This document shows positions 35,027 to 45,052 of a stretch of 64,000 nucleotides of DNA, one piece after another. The stretch is from an uncultured Eubacteriales bacterium (GTDB lineage Bacteria; Bacillota; Clostridia; Oscillospirales; Acutalibacteraceae): assembly GCA_934436505.1 (NCBI GenBank), contig CAKSAP010000006.1, positions 31,724-95,723 of the forward strand, written 5' to 3'. Under the pieces are notes generated by a model. The model did no database searches. It saw only the letters and a list, made by a program, of their open reading frames with translations, and was not told where the DNA came from. Position numbers and translations under genes: made by a program. Each line of letters starts with the position of its first letter. The first letter of the stretch is position 1.

Positions 35027-35055
35027 TTGAAATTTATTTTGGATTTTGATAAAAT
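35027..35055 (+). promoter_or_regulatory. Promoter of the glycogen operon
   Basis: TTGAAA (35027-35032), a 17-bp spacer and TAAAAT (35050-35055), 32 bases before glgB. Confidence 0.75.
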
Positions 35056-35086
35056 AATTAAGATAATGAATATAGAGGTAGTGTTT

Positions 35087-36991
35087 ATGTCAAAAACCTA
35101 TGTTAAAAAAGAAGAAAAAGAGCGTGAAGTTCCGCTTTACCTTTTCCATGAGGGCAGCAACTCCCACGCTTATGAATATTTCGGCGCACACAGGAAAACG
35201 AAGAATTCTGTTGTTTTCAGAGTGTGGGCACCCGATGCCGAGGCTGTCAGCTTAGTAGGCGATTTTAACGATTGGGACGTAAAGGCAACTCCTATGACTG
35301 CGCTTCCGAAATCGGGCGGTGTTTGGGAATGTGTTGTTGACGGCATAAAGCAGTTTGACTCGTACAAATTTGCCATAACCGCAAAATCGGGTAATATCGT
35401 TCTTAAATGCGACCCGTATGCTTTTCATTCCGAGACAAGACCCGGTACTGCCTCGAAATTCTATGAAATCGAGGGCTGCCATGAGTGGAAGGACGATAAG
35501 TGGATTGAAAAACGCAATTCCTCAAACATTTATTCCTCTCCGATAAACATATATGAGGTGCACGCAGGCTCATGGAAACAGCACGAGGACGGTAATTTCT
35601 ATTCGTACAGGGATTTGGCGAAAGAGCTTATCCCGTATGTTAAAAAAATGGGATATACCCACATTGAGTTTATGCCGCTTACGGAATATCCGTATGACGG
35701 AAGCTGGGGCTATCAGGTAACGGGCTATTTTTCCGCAACCTCACGCTACGGCACACCCGAGGACTTGATGTATCTTGTTGATAAATGCCACGAAGCGGGT
35801 ATCGGCGTTATTCTTGACTGGGTACCGGCACATTTCCCGAAGGACGAGCACGGACTTTATGAGTTTGACGGCTCTCCGCTTTATGAATACTCAGACCCGA
35901 GAAAGGGCGAGCATTACGGCTGGGGAACAAGAGTGTTTGACTTCGGCAGAAACGAGGTTCGCTCATTTCTTATGTCGAGCGCAACGTTCTGGCTCAAGGA
36001 ATTTCATCTTGACGGCATAAGAATTGACGCAGTTGCTTCAATGCTCTACCTTGACTATGACCGCAAGGACGGGGAATGGGTTGCAAATAAAAACGGCGGA
36101 CGTGAAAATCTCGAAGCGGTTGAATTTTTGCAGACGCTCAACGAGCATATTTTTGCAGAGTTCCCGAACGCAATGATGATAGCCGAGGAAAGCACCTCCT
36201 GGCCGATGGTTTCGAAGCCTGTTTATATGGGCGGACTCGGTTTTAACTTCAAATGGAATATGGGCTGGATGAACGACATTTTGCGTTACTTCAGTCTTGA
36301 CGGCATACACCGAAAGTACAATCACGATTGCATTACTTTTTCAATGTTCTATGCTTTTTCGGAGAATTTCGTTCTTCCGATTTCGCACGATGAGGTTGTT
36401 CACGGTAAATGCTCCCTTATAAACAAAATGCCCGGCAGCTATGATGAAAAATTTGCAGGGGTCAGGGCGTTTGTAGGATATATGATGGCTCATCCGGGTA
36501 AAAAGCTTATGTTTATGGGCTCTGAATTCGGTCAGTTTATCGAATGGAATTATGAAAAGGGTCTTGATTGGCTGTTGCTCGGCTTCGATAAGCATTGTCA
36601 GCTTCAAGCATATTTCAAGGCTGTAAATGAATTTTACAAGAAAAACTCTCCTATGTGGCAGATAGATTATTCTTGGGAAGGCTTTTCGTGGATTTCATCG
36701 GACGACAGCGACAACTCGGTTATCGCTTTCAGAAGAATAGACGAAAAGGGCAAGGAAATAATCGTTGTCTGCAACTTTACGAATGTCGAAAGGCAGGAAT
36801 ACAGAATAGGTATTCCCCACAAGGGCAAATATAAAATCGTATTCAACTCCGACGACGAGTGCTACGGAGGAACGGGCAAGGGCGATAAGGACGTTATTCA
36901 TACGGAAAGTATCAATATGCACGGCTTCGAGCAAAGTATTTCTCTTGATTTACCGCCTATGACGACAATTTATTTGAAAAAGACAAGATAA
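35087..36991 (+). CDS. glgB: 1,4-alpha-glucan branching enzyme
   Basis: A 634-aa GH13 enzyme that makes alpha-1,6 branches in glycogen. The N-terminal CBM48 contains RVWAPDAEAVSLVGDFNDW. The barrel motifs follow: GVILDWVPAHFP, the nucleophile in GIRIDAVASMLY, the acid/base in MIAEESTSWP and the transition-state Asp in ISHDEVVHGK. ATG 35087 follows AGAGGTAG; 49 codons of open frame upstream lack a site and overlap the promoter. First gene of glgBCDA. Confidence 0.96.
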   Translation: MSKTYVKKEEKEREVPLYLFHEGSNSHAYEYFGAHRKTKNSVVFRVWAPDAEAVSLVGDFNDWDVKATPMTALPKSGGVWECVVDGIKQFDSYKFAITAKSGNIVLKCDPYAFHSETRPGTASKFYEIEGCHEWKDDKWIEKRNSSNIYSSPINIYEVHAGSWKQHEDGNFYSYRDLAKELIPYVKKMGYTHIEFMPLTEYPYDGSWGYQVTGYFSATSRYGTPEDLMYLVDKCHEAGIGVILDWVPAHFPKDEHGLYEFDGSPLYEYSDPRKGEHYGWGTRVFDFGRNEVRSFLMSSATFWLKEFHLDGIRIDAVASMLYLDYDRKDGEWVANKNGGRENLEAVEFLQTLNEHIFAEFPNAMMIAEESTSWPMVSKPVYMGGLGFNFKWNMGWMNDILRYFSLDGIHRKYNHDCITFSMFYAFSENFVLPISHDEVVHGKCSLINKMPGSYDEKFAGVRAFVGYMMAHPGKKLMFMGSEFGQFIEWNYEKGLDWLLLGFDKHCQLQAYFKAVNEFYKKNSPMWQIDYSWEGFSWISSDDSDNSVIAFRRIDEKGKEIIVVCNFTNVERQEYRIGIPHKGKYKIVFNSDDECYGGTGKGDKDVIHTESINMHGFEQSISLDLPPMTTIYLKKTR

Positions 36992-37039
36992 AATATATAA
37001 CTACCGAATATCTTTTCTAAAATCCAAGGAGGAATTTTT

Positions 37040-38257
37040 ATGGCACGCAAAATGGAATGTATTGCGATGCTTCTTGCAGGCGGACAGGGCTCAAGACTCG
37101 GCGTACTGACCAAGAATATCGCCAAACCCGCAGTTCCCTACGGCGGTAAGTACAGAATTATTGACTTTCCGCTTTCAAACTGCGTAAACTCAGGTATAAC
37201 GACTGTCGGCGTGCTCACGCAGTATCAGCCGCTTGAGCTTAACGATTATATAGGCAACGGACAGCCGTGGGATCTTGACCGTGCGCACGGCGGAGTGCAT
37301 ATGCTCTCTCCGTATCAGCAGATTAAGGGCATGGAGTGGTACAAGGGCACCGCAAACGCAATTTATCAGAACATAAACTTTATCGACCGTTATAATCCCG
37401 AATATGTTGCCGTTCTTTCGGGCGACCATATATATAAAATGGATTATAATAAGATGCTTGAATATCATAAAAAGAACAATGCGGCGTGCACAATCGCAAT
37501 GCTTGAAGTTCCGTGGGAGGATGCAAGCCGTTTCGGTCTTATGGTGCTCAATGACGATAATTCAATCGCCGAATTTCAGGAAAAGCCGAAAAATCCCACA
37601 AGCAATAAGGCGTCTATGGGCGTTTACATATTCACTTGGTCAAAGCTTCGTCAGTATCTTATCGACGACGAGAACAATCCCGAGTCCTCCAACGATTTCG
37701 GACATGATGTAATTCCTGCAATGCACAATGCAGGGGAGAGAATGTTTGCTTATCTCTTTGACGGCTATTGGAAGGACGTCGGAACGATAGACTCGCTTTG
37801 GGAGGCTAACCTTGACCTTCTCAATCCTAAGGTTGACCTTGATTTGTCGGACACAAGCTGGAAGATTTATTCAAAAACTCCCGTTGCGCCTCCGCAGTAT
37901 ATCGCACCGTGTGCCGATATTCAGAATTCAATGGTAGCCGAGGGCTCAAAGGTGTTCGGTCACGTTGACTATTCAATTCTCTTTGACAATGTTACGGTTG
38001 AAGAGGGTGCAAAGGTTCGTTATTCGATAATTATGCCCGGTGCTACAATTAAGGCAGGCGCAGACGTCGAGTATTCAATCGTTGCCGAGAATTCCGTTAT
38101 AGGCGAAAAAGCAACTGTCGGCTCACGTCCCGAGGACAGTGAAAACAGAGCCGAGTGGGGCATTGCCGTAGTCGGTGCAAATGTCAATGTCGGCGACGGC
38201 GCAAAGGTTAATCCAAAGGAAATGATTGATTCGGACAGAGTAAAGGAGGCTGAGTGA
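37040..38257 (+). CDS. glgC: Glucose-1-phosphate adenylyltransferase, catalytic subunit
   Basis: A 405-aa enzyme making ADP-glucose. The N-terminal pyrophosphorylase domain has MLLAGGQGSRLGVLTKNIAKP and YRIIDFPLSNCVNSGI. A C-terminal left-handed beta-helix (about 300-390) carries the hexapeptide repeats. AAGGAGG precedes the ATG. It is followed one base later by glgD, and the two form the hetero-oligomer typical of Firmicutes. Confidence 0.96.
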   Translation: MARKMECIAMLLAGGQGSRLGVLTKNIAKPAVPYGGKYRIIDFPLSNCVNSGITTVGVLTQYQPLELNDYIGNGQPWDLDRAHGGVHMLSPYQQIKGMEWYKGTANAIYQNINFIDRYNPEYVAVLSGDHIYKMDYNKMLEYHKKNNAACTIAMLEVPWEDASRFGLMVLNDDNSIAEFQEKPKNPTSNKASMGVYIFTWSKLRQYLIDDENNPESSNDFGHDVIPAMHNAGERMFAYLFDGYWKDVGTIDSLWEANLDLLNPKVDLDLSDTSWKIYSKTPVAPPQYIAPCADIQNSMVAEGSKVFGHVDYSILFDNVTVEEGAKVRYSIIMPGATIKAGADVEYSIVAENSVIGEKATVGSRPEDSENRAEWGIAVVGANVNVGDGAKVNPKEMIDSDRVKEAE

Positions 38258-38258
38258 T

Positions 38259-39374
38259 ATGACAGGAAAGAATATAGTAGGTATCGTTTTTTCAAATTCA
38301 TATGACGAGTGCCTTCCCGAGCTTACGGGCTTGCGTACAATGGGCTCTGTTCCGTTTGCAGGCAGATACCGTCTTATAGATTTCACTCTTTCAAATATGG
38401 TCAACGCAGGCATTGAGGATGTCGGCGTTATCACAAAGGCGAACTATCATTCGCTTATGGACCATATCGGAACGGGTAAGCCGTGGGATCTTTCAAGAAA
38501 GACAAAGGGGCTTATAATTCTTCCGCCGTATTCGACTGCCGAGCAGGGCGGAAACGACGATAAAATAGCTTCCTTAAAGGGCATTATGGGCTTTATCAAC
38601 AGGGCAAACGAGGAATATGTTTTGCTTTCGGACTGCAATACAATTTCAAACATTGATATTGAAGCGTTGACAGAGTATCACACCGAGAAAAACTCGGATA
38701 TTACAGTTGTATATAAGCACGGTCAAATCCCGTCGCTTTCCGATGTTTTGGTGCTTGACCTCGACGGGGACGGCAAGGCAAAGCAGATTGACGTTACTCC
38801 CGTTACCAAAAAGACGGGCAACTATTCCCTGAGCGTTATGTTTATGAAAAAGTCCTTGCTTGAAAGGTTTATGAATGAGGCTATAAGCAAGAGATATACA
38901 GATTTTGAGACCGATTTAATTCAGCGCAATGTCGGAAAGCTCAACATTTACGGCTTCGAGGCAAAGGGATATTCGGCTACGATTGACTCTTTGAGCACAT
39001 ATTTCAAGGCGAGCATGGAATTGCTTGATATAAATAATTGTAATGAGCTTTTCAACAGCGAAAGACCCGTATATACAAAGACGAGAGACGATATGCCGTC
39101 AACCTACGGTATCGGCTCAAATGTTAAGAACTCACTTGTCGCAAACGGCTGTATTATCGACGGCGAGGTTGAAAATTCAATAATTTTCAGGGGCGTCAGA
39201 ATTGAAAAGGGCGCAGTTGTCAGAAATTCAATCGTTATGCAGGAGAGCTTTGTAGCTTCGGGATCGTCGCTTGATTATGTTATAATGGATAAAATTGCGG
39301 TAATCACACCGAACAAGAATTTGTCGGGTGCGGAGAATTATCCGTTCTATATCGGAAAGGGAATTGTAATTTAA
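38259..39374 (+). CDS. glgD: ADP-glucose pyrophosphorylase regulatory subunit
   Basis: A 371-aa GlgC paralogue. It keeps FAGRYRLIDFTLSNMVNAGI and the beta-helix, but the N-terminal glycine-rich nucleotide loop is replaced by VGIVFSNSYDECLPELTG, so it is not catalytic on its own. In Bacillus-type systems GlgD raises the activity of GlgC. It starts within two bases of the glgC stop. Confidence 0.95.
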   Translation: MTGKNIVGIVFSNSYDECLPELTGLRTMGSVPFAGRYRLIDFTLSNMVNAGIEDVGVITKANYHSLMDHIGTGKPWDLSRKTKGLIILPPYSTAEQGGNDDKIASLKGIMGFINRANEEYVLLSDCNTISNIDIEALTEYHTEKNSDITVVYKHGQIPSLSDVLVLDLDGDGKAKQIDVTPVTKKTGNYSLSVMFMKKSLLERFMNEAISKRYTDFETDLIQRNVGKLNIYGFEAKGYSATIDSLSTYFKASMELLDINNCNELFNSERPVYTKTRDDMPSTYGIGSNVKNSLVANGCIIDGEVENSIIFRGVRIEKGAVVRNSIVMQESFVASGSSLDYVIMDKIAVITPNKNLSGAENYPFYIGKGIVI

Positions 39375-39428
39375 CAAATTGTTGCAGTTAACTTTCAAAG
39401 TACGAAAATATGCAGTGGAGGAATGAAT

Positions 39429-40856
39429 ATGAAGGTTTTATATGTAGCGAGTGAAGCGTTGCCTTTTATGGCTTCGGGCGGACTTGGCGATGTTGCGGGC
39501 AGTCTTCCGCAGGCTTTGAGGAAAAGGATGGTGGGTTGCAGGGTCGTAATGCCTATGTACGACACCATAAAGCAGGAGTTAAAGGACACAATGACCTTTA
39601 TCACAAGCTTTACCGTTCCCGTTGCGTGGAGAAGGCAGTATTGCGGCGTGTTTGAGGCAAAATATAACGGAGTAATCTATTATCTTATCGACAATCAGTA
39701 TTACTTTAAGAGAGACGGAATTTACGGCTATTATGATGATGCCGAGAGATTTGCTTTCTTTTCAAGGGCAGTTCTTGAAATGCTTCCGCATGTTGATTTC
39801 AAGCCCGATATAATTCATTGCAACGATTGGCAGTCGGCACTTGTGCCCGTTTATTACAGCACAATGTACGCACAGGCACCGGGCTATGAAAACATAAAAA
39901 CCGTATTTACAATTCATAATATTCAGTATCAGGGAACCTACGGCAAGGAGCTTATCCCCGAGGTACTCGGTATTCCTGCGGAGTACACCTCGGTTGTCGA
40001 ATATGACAATGACGTAAACTTTATGAAGGGCGCTATCGAGTCGGCGAACAGAATTACCACCGTAAGCCCGTCATATGCAAATGAAATTCTTGACCCGTGG
40101 TACTCGCACGGACTTGACCCGATACTCAACGAGAGAAGCTGGAAATTGTCGGGAATACTCAACGGCATTGACGTTGACCTTTACAATCCTGAAACGGATA
40201 AGGATATATTCAAGACCTATTCGACATCCGATTTCACATCGGGCAAGGCAAAGAACAAAAAAGCGTTGCAGGAGCTTATGGGACTTCCGCAAAAGGCAGA
40301 TACGCCGCTTATCGGAATGGTAACAAGGCTTGTTTCGCATAAGGGACTTGACCTTGTAAAGGCTGTTCTTGAGGAGCTTATCATCACGACCGACGTACAG
40401 GTTGTGGTTCTCGGCTCGGGCGAATGGCAGTACGAGGAATTCTTTAAGGATATAGCTCGCCGCCATCCCGATCAGGTTGCAATCAATCTCGGCTTTAATC
40501 CTCCGCTTTCAAAGAAGGTATATGCAGGCTCGGATATGTTCCTTATGCCGTCGCAGTCTGAGCCTTGCGGACTTTCGCAGATGATTGCGCTTCGTTACGG
40601 CTCTGTTCCGATCGTTCGTGAAACAGGCGGACTTCGTGACAGTATTCAGGACTCGGGCGACGGAGAGGGCAACGGCTTTGTATTCTCAAATTACAACGCA
40701 CACGATATGCTCCACACCATCCACAGAGCGATTGACGGCTATCAGAACAAAAAGGGCTGGAAGATACTTGTTAAGCGTGGAATGGAATGTGATTATTCAT
40801 GGGGCAAGTCGGCAAATGAGTATATTAAGCTCTATAAAGACCTTTTGAAAGAATAA
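39429..40856 (+). CDS. glgA: Glycogen synthase (ADP-glucose)
   Basis: A 475-aa GT5 enzyme that extends alpha-1,4-glucan. The N-terminus KVLYVASEALPFMASGGLGD has Ala-Ser where many homologues carry the KTGGL lysine and threonine. The C-terminal GT-B motif PSQSEPCGLSQMIALRYGSV and TGGLRDSI are intact. I choose ATG 39429, seven bases after GGAGG, over ATG 39423, which is one base from it. Last gene of the operon. Confidence 0.95.
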   Translation: MKVLYVASEALPFMASGGLGDVAGSLPQALRKRMVGCRVVMPMYDTIKQELKDTMTFITSFTVPVAWRRQYCGVFEAKYNGVIYYLIDNQYYFKRDGIYGYYDDAERFAFFSRAVLEMLPHVDFKPDIIHCNDWQSALVPVYYSTMYAQAPGYENIKTVFTIHNIQYQGTYGKELIPEVLGIPAEYTSVVEYDNDVNFMKGAIESANRITTVSPSYANEILDPWYSHGLDPILNERSWKLSGILNGIDVDLYNPETDKDIFKTYSTSDFTSGKAKNKKALQELMGLPQKADTPLIGMVTRLVSHKGLDLVKAVLEELIITTDVQVVVLGSGEWQYEEFFKDIARRHPDQVAINLGFNPPLSKKVYAGSDMFLMPSQSEPCGLSQMIALRYGSVPIVRETGGLRDSIQDSGDGEGNGFVFSNYNAHDMLHTIHRAIDGYQNKKGWKILVKRGMECDYSWGKSANEYIKLYKDLLKE

Positions 40857-40882
40857 AAGAACAAACGAATAAGCTATAACAA

Positions 40883-40916
40883 AACCCACCGTCGTTTTAG
40901 GACTACGGTGGGTTAA
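40883..40916 (+). terminator. Terminator of the glg operon (duplicated at 43.37 kb)
   Basis: AACCCACCGT (40883-40892) pairs with ACGGTGGGTT (40905-40914) around CGTTTTAGGACT. The T-tail is poor on the plus strand. The central 28 bases are identical to 43368-43395. Confidence 0.75.
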
Positions 40917-41125
40917 ATATTTCGCTCTTTTTTATCTGTAAGTCCGAGCAGGTAGTCGGTCGATACATTATAATACTCGGAAAGCTTTATAAGTATATCG
41001 GTCGGAATATCCCGTTGCCCAAGCTCATAATTGCTGTAAACCTGCTGCGAACAATTCAAAATTTTTGCCATTTGCGCTTGCGTGCAGTCGCTGTCCTCAC
41101 GCAAGTTCCGTATGCGTATATACAT
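40913..41125 (-). CDS. Small XRE-family repressor
   Basis: A 70-aa single-domain helix-turn-helix protein (IRNLREDSDCTQAQMAKILN, then CSQQVYSNYELGQRDIP) of the Cro/C1 type, with YLLGLTD at the end. Its stop overlaps the glg terminator. Two matching operators lie at 41153-41192, just upstream of its start, so it probably represses itself and possibly the divergent surface-protein gene. Confidence 0.88.
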   Translation of the reverse strand: MYIRIRNLREDSDCTQAQMAKILNCSQQVYSNYELGQRDIPTDILIKLSEYYNVSTDYLLGLTDKKERNI

Positions 41126-41152
41126 AGATAATCACCGATAAAATTTTATCAT

Positions 41153-41192
41153 ACTGCAAAATGCGGTATTGACATTTACCGCAAAATGCAGT
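41153..41192. promoter_or_regulatory. Paired XRE operators
   Basis: ACTGCAAAATGCGGT (41153-41167) and ACCGCAAAATGCAGT (41178-41192) are each near-palindromes (ACYGC-N5-GCRGT) and inverted versions of each other, 25 bp centre to centre. Between them lies TTGACA (41169-41174) with TAAAGT 17 bp further on the plus strand. Binding would cover both divergent promoters. Confidence 0.7.
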
Positions 41193-41404
41193 AAAGTTAA
41201 ATAGATACATAGTATCGTAAACGAAAAAATATGATAAAAGGGTGGTGGGAAATATTTTCAGCTTATTGTACTGTTATCTGCCAAATCAATGATAATATGT
41301 ATTCTGTGAAGAAACTAATTTCGTTGACAAAATAATTATTTAGCAGTATTACAAGAATAAATACACATGTTAGTTAAAATATTTATTGTTTAGGAGGATA
41401 AAAA

Positions 41405-43327
41405 ATGAAAAAGACAAGAAAAATCATTTCGTTATTATTATCACTCTTGATGATAATAACAAGCGTACCGCTTATGGCGGTAAACTCATTTGCGGCTGAT
41501 GTTGTTAACAGCGGCGCAACCGGAGATTGTACATGGACTCTTGACAGCGATGGCGTGCTTACAATCAGCGGCAACGGAAAAATGAAGGATTATAGCAGGG
41601 GTGATGCTTCGCCGTGGGGAACTTCAATTACAAAAGTTGTAATTGAAAACGGTGTAACAAATATAGGTATAAGTTCTTTTGAAAATTGCACCTCGCTTAC
41701 AAGCGTAACGATTCCCGACAGCGTAACAAGTATAGGTGCTTGGGCATTTGACAGGTGCATCTCACTTAAAAGCATAACAATACCTGACAATTTAACAAGC
41801 ATTGGTGTTGGGGCTTTCGAGTATTGCACCTCGCTTACAAGTGTGACAATACCTGACAGTGTAACAGAAATAGGCTATTTAGGTTTTTACGGTTGCACTT
41901 CACTTACAAGCATAACAATTCCTAACGGTGTAACGGAAATTGGCTCGCAAACCTTTGGTAGCTGCACCTCACTTACAAGTCTAACAATTCCTGACAGTGT
42001 AACAGAAATAAGCGATAATGCTTTTAGTGGTTGCAAATCGCTTACGAGCATAACAATCGGAAACGGTGTAACAAGTATTGGCTGGGGAGTTTTTAGTGGT
42101 TGTACCTCGCTTACAATCATAACAATTCCTAATAGTGTAACGAGTATAGGAGAGTATGCTTTTCGAAATTGCACCTCGCTTGTAAGCGTAACAATACCCG
42201 ACAGCGTTATAAGTATAGGAAATGGTGCATTTGACAATACAGCTTATTACAATAACATCTCAAATTGGGATAATGGACTTTTATATATCGGAAACCATTT
42301 GATTGAAGCTAAAGAGGATGTTTCCGGCAATGTTGAAATTAAACGGGGGACAAAAATAATTGCTGATTCTGCATTTAGCGGTTGCACCTCGCTTACAAAC
42401 ATAATAATTCCCAATAGCGTAATGAATGTAGGCTATTTTGCTTTCAAGGATTGCACCTCGCTTACAAACATAATAATTCCCAATAGTGTAACGAATGTAG
42501 GCTGTTTTGCTTTCAAGGATTGCGCCTCGCTTACAAGTGTGACAATACCAAGCAGTATAACAAGCATTGACAATGGGGCTTTCATTGGATGCTCCTTGCT
42601 CACAAGTGTAACGATTCCCGCTAGTGTAACAGAAATTGGCATTTGGGCATTTGGATATTATAATGAGGAAAAAACAATTGACGGCTTTAAGATTTACGGC
42701 ATAGTTGGTTCAGAAGCTGAAAGATATGCGGACGATAATAGTATTGAGTTTATTTCAATAGACGGTACACCTGTAAAATCATTCCCTGATGTAACAAGAG
42801 GAGATTGGTATTATTCGGCAGTAAAATACAATTCGAGAAATGGTTATGTTACCGGTTATTCAAACGGCACATTCGGACCTGCGAATAACATTCAAAGGCA
42901 GGACTTCGTGCTTATTCTTGCAAGAATTGCAGGCGCTGACCTCTCGGCATATGAGGGACAGAACGGCGGCTTCTCTGACGTTCAGACAGGCTCTTACTAC
43001 GCTTCGGCAGTAGCTTGGGCAAAGGACACAGGCGTTGCAAACGGCTTCTCGGCAGACAACTTCGGCGTAGGCACATACATTTCAAGAGAGCAGATTTGCA
43101 TTATGCTTTGCAGATACCTTAACGGTTCTGTTTCGGGCGATGCTGATACAATTCTCAACGCATATTCCGACGGCGGAAACACAAGTCCGTGGGCAAAAGA
43201 GAGTGTTGCTTGGGCAGTTGAAAACGGTATAATCGGCAATTCCGATTACCTCAATCCCACAGGCAACGCAGGCAGAGCAGAAGTTGCGCAGATTATTTAC
43301 AATATGTCAAACAATGGCATTCTGTAA
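41405..43327 (+). CDS. Secreted BspA-type leucine-rich-repeat protein with SLH domains
   Basis: A 640-aa surface protein. The signal peptide (MKKTRKIISLLLSLLMIITS to SFAAD) is followed by a GDCTWTLDSDGVLTISGNG module. About 15 LRR_5/BspA repeats of some 23 residues follow (pattern FxxCTSLTSVTIPDSVTSIG). Three S-layer-homology motifs begin at about residue 455 (FPDVTRGDWYYSAVKY, FSDVQTGSYYASAVAW, and AYSDGGNTSPWAKESVAW). It is probably anchored to secondary wall polymer and used for adhesion. AGGAGG precedes the ATG. The DNA repeats invite unit-number variation. Confidence 0.93.
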   Translation: MKKTRKIISLLLSLLMIITSVPLMAVNSFAADVVNSGATGDCTWTLDSDGVLTISGNGKMKDYSRGDASPWGTSITKVVIENGVTNIGISSFENCTSLTSVTIPDSVTSIGAWAFDRCISLKSITIPDNLTSIGVGAFEYCTSLTSVTIPDSVTEIGYLGFYGCTSLTSITIPNGVTEIGSQTFGSCTSLTSLTIPDSVTEISDNAFSGCKSLTSITIGNGVTSIGWGVFSGCTSLTIITIPNSVTSIGEYAFRNCTSLVSVTIPDSVISIGNGAFDNTAYYNNISNWDNGLLYIGNHLIEAKEDVSGNVEIKRGTKIIADSAFSGCTSLTNIIIPNSVMNVGYFAFKDCTSLTNIIIPNSVTNVGCFAFKDCASLTSVTIPSSITSIDNGAFIGCSLLTSVTIPASVTEIGIWAFGYYNEEKTIDGFKIYGIVGSEAERYADDNSIEFISIDGTPVKSFPDVTRGDWYYSAVKYNSRNGYVTGYSNGTFGPANNIQRQDFVLILARIAGADLSAYEGQNGGFSDVQTGSYYASAVAWAKDTGVANGFSADNFGVGTYISREQICIMLCRYLNGSVSGDADTILNAYSDGGNTSPWAKESVAWAVENGIIGNSDYLNPTGNAGRAEVAQIIYNMSNNGIL

Positions 43328-43364
43328 TTAGCCGTATAAATATCTGAAATAGCTTTAATACAAC

Positions 43365-43403
43365 AACCCCACCGTCGTTTTAGGACTACGGTGGGGTTGA
43401 TTT
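43365..43403 (+). terminator. Terminator of the LRR/SLH gene
   Basis: AACCCCACCGT pairs with ACGGTGGGGTT and is followed by GATTTTTG. It shares its 28-base core, including the loop, with the glg terminator. Confidence 0.85.
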
Positions 43404-43425
43404 TTGTGTATTGTGTTTTTTGAGC

Positions 43426-44784
43426 TTAAATAGCAAGCAGATTTTCGATTGCCTTAATATAAATTTCTACCGCTTCCTCCATTTCGGAAACAAGGATAAA
43501 CTCGTCAGTGCCGTGGATACGATAGTCCTTTCCGATTTTTTCGGGGCCGAATGCAATGATATTTTTCAATGACTTTGCATATGTGCCGCCGCCGATTACC
43601 ATAGGCTTGTTTTCGGTGTCGCCCGTAACGTCAACGTACGCCTTATATAAAGCCTTTACCAACGGGGAGTCGCTTGGGAAAAACAACGGCTCGCCGATTT
43701 CCTCAACCTCGATATATCCGTTTTCGTCCTCCAAATTACCCTCTAAACGCTTCAAAATATCTTCTTTCGTAAAGGTTACGGGAACACGAATATCAACTGC
43801 ACAGGAAATGACCCCGTTTTCGGTTTTGACAATTCCGTTGCAGAAGGTCAGCTCGCCGAATTCATCCGAGATTTTAAGACCTACTCCTGAGCCGTCGCAG
43901 GCAGTACCGATATGCTTGTTGTAGAATTTGACGAAAGCGTCCTCAAAGCCTGCCTTTTCAAGACATTCCATAGTAACGCCTGCCGCATTTACGCCGAGGG
44001 TAGGAGTGCTTGCGTGTGCAGGTACGCCCTTTGCGTAAATCGTAAGCTGATTTCCGCTTTCCGTTACCCTGTATTCCTGCAATTTCGTCTCGGAAAGTGC
44101 CTTTTCAAGCCTTTCTTTAAGCTGCTCCTCTGTCGGAATTACGGTCGTGCAGTTATCGCATACCGCATTTGATACAAAGCCGCCGTCCATAGATATTATT
44201 TTGGTGTTTTTTGAGTATGCCGTCATTGTCATATGACCTTTTTCGCCGTGTATGCACGGGAAGCTTGCGTCGGGGGTAAATCCGCAGGACAATTCCTCCG
44301 CCACCTCGTTATAATGCTCCATACATTTAGAGCCTGTCTCCTCATTACAGCCCATAATCAGACGAACACGCTTGTTGAGCTTCACGCCCGAGTCACGAAG
44401 CAGCTTCATAGCATATAGAGCCTCTATAACAGGGCCTTTGTCGTCGGTTGTACCACGACCGTACACGCAGTCGCCCTCACGGGTGAGCTTGAACGGGTCA
44501 TAGCTCCAATCGCCGCCGACGGGTACTATATCCAAATGACCCGCAATACCGATAATTTCTTTTCCCTCGCCCATTTCGGCGTAACCGCAGTAGTTGTCAA
44601 GGTTGACAGTCTTAAAGCCTAAAGCTTTTGCAATTTCAAGTGCTGCTTCAAGTGCTTTTGCAGGGCCTTCGCCGAACGGCTTATCCTCGGACGGAGTGCC
44701 GAGCGTTGAGTCGATCGCAACCAACTTCCCGAGATTTTCAAGCATTTCGTCGGAGAGAGTGTGTATCTGTTCTCTTATATCCAT
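43426..44784 (-). CDS. pepV: Dipeptidase of the PepV/Sapep type (M20)
   Basis: A 452-aa dinuclear-zinc dipeptidase. The M20 motifs are GHLDIVPVGGDW (first ligand His and catalytic Asp), YGRGTTDDKGP (bridging Asp), MGCNEETGSKC (catalytic Glu) and a late His in YRIHGTDEFI. It trims dipeptides in the cytosol. GGAGG lies seven bases before the ATG at 44784. It converges on the LRR gene. Confidence 0.93.
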   Translation of the reverse strand: MDIREQIHTLSDEMLENLGKLVAIDSTLGTPSEDKPFGEGPAKALEAALEIAKALGFKTVNLDNYCGYAEMGEGKEIIGIAGHLDIVPVGGDWSYDPFKLTREGDCVYGRGTTDDKGPVIEALYAMKLLRDSGVKLNKRVRLIMGCNEETGSKCMEHYNEVAEELSCGFTPDASFPCIHGEKGHMTMTAYSKNTKIISMDGGFVSNAVCDNCTTVIPTEEQLKERLEKALSETKLQEYRVTESGNQLTIYAKGVPAHASTPTLGVNAAGVTMECLEKAGFEDAFVKFYNKHIGTACDGSGVGLKISDEFGELTFCNGIVKTENGVISCAVDIRVPVTFTKEDILKRLEGNLEDENGYIEVEEIGEPLFFPSDSPLVKALYKAYVDVTGDTENKPMVIGGGTYAKSLKNIIAFGPEKIGKDYRIHGTDEFILVSEMEEAVEIYIKAIENLLAI

Positions 44785-44953
44785 AGTTTTATCCTCCGAT
44801 ATATCATTTCAAAGTAATTTACAAAAATCACAGTACCATTATAATACCACAAAGAGATATTTAATACAAATATTCTTTCCGTGTACTAAAAAGGGCACAT
44901 CGATTGTTGCATAATATGTTTACGGTTTACAAATCAAATTTGAGGTGGGCGTT

Positions 44954-45052
44954 ATGTTAGATGCAAGTCAAATCAAAATAACCGAGCCTAAAGAGCTTGT
45001 GGAAATGTGTAAGCTTGATTTGGAAAATGCGTTAAAGCTTTATGAGGATTAG
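44954..45052 (+). CDS. 32-residue hypothetical ORF
   Basis: ATG 44954 follows GAGGTGGG. The peptide MLDASQIKITEPKELVEMCK then LDLENALKLYED is acidic and helical. The rest of the gap 44785-45179 shows nothing else. Support is only the ribosome site, so it may be chance. Confidence 0.35.
   Translation: MLDASQIKITEPKELVEMCKLDLENALKLYED

Noticed and set aside
41690..42630. Regularly spaced repeats that could suggest a CRISPR array
   Set aside because: The 69-base units are degenerate, in frame and encode leucine-rich repeats; no unique spacers and no cas genes.
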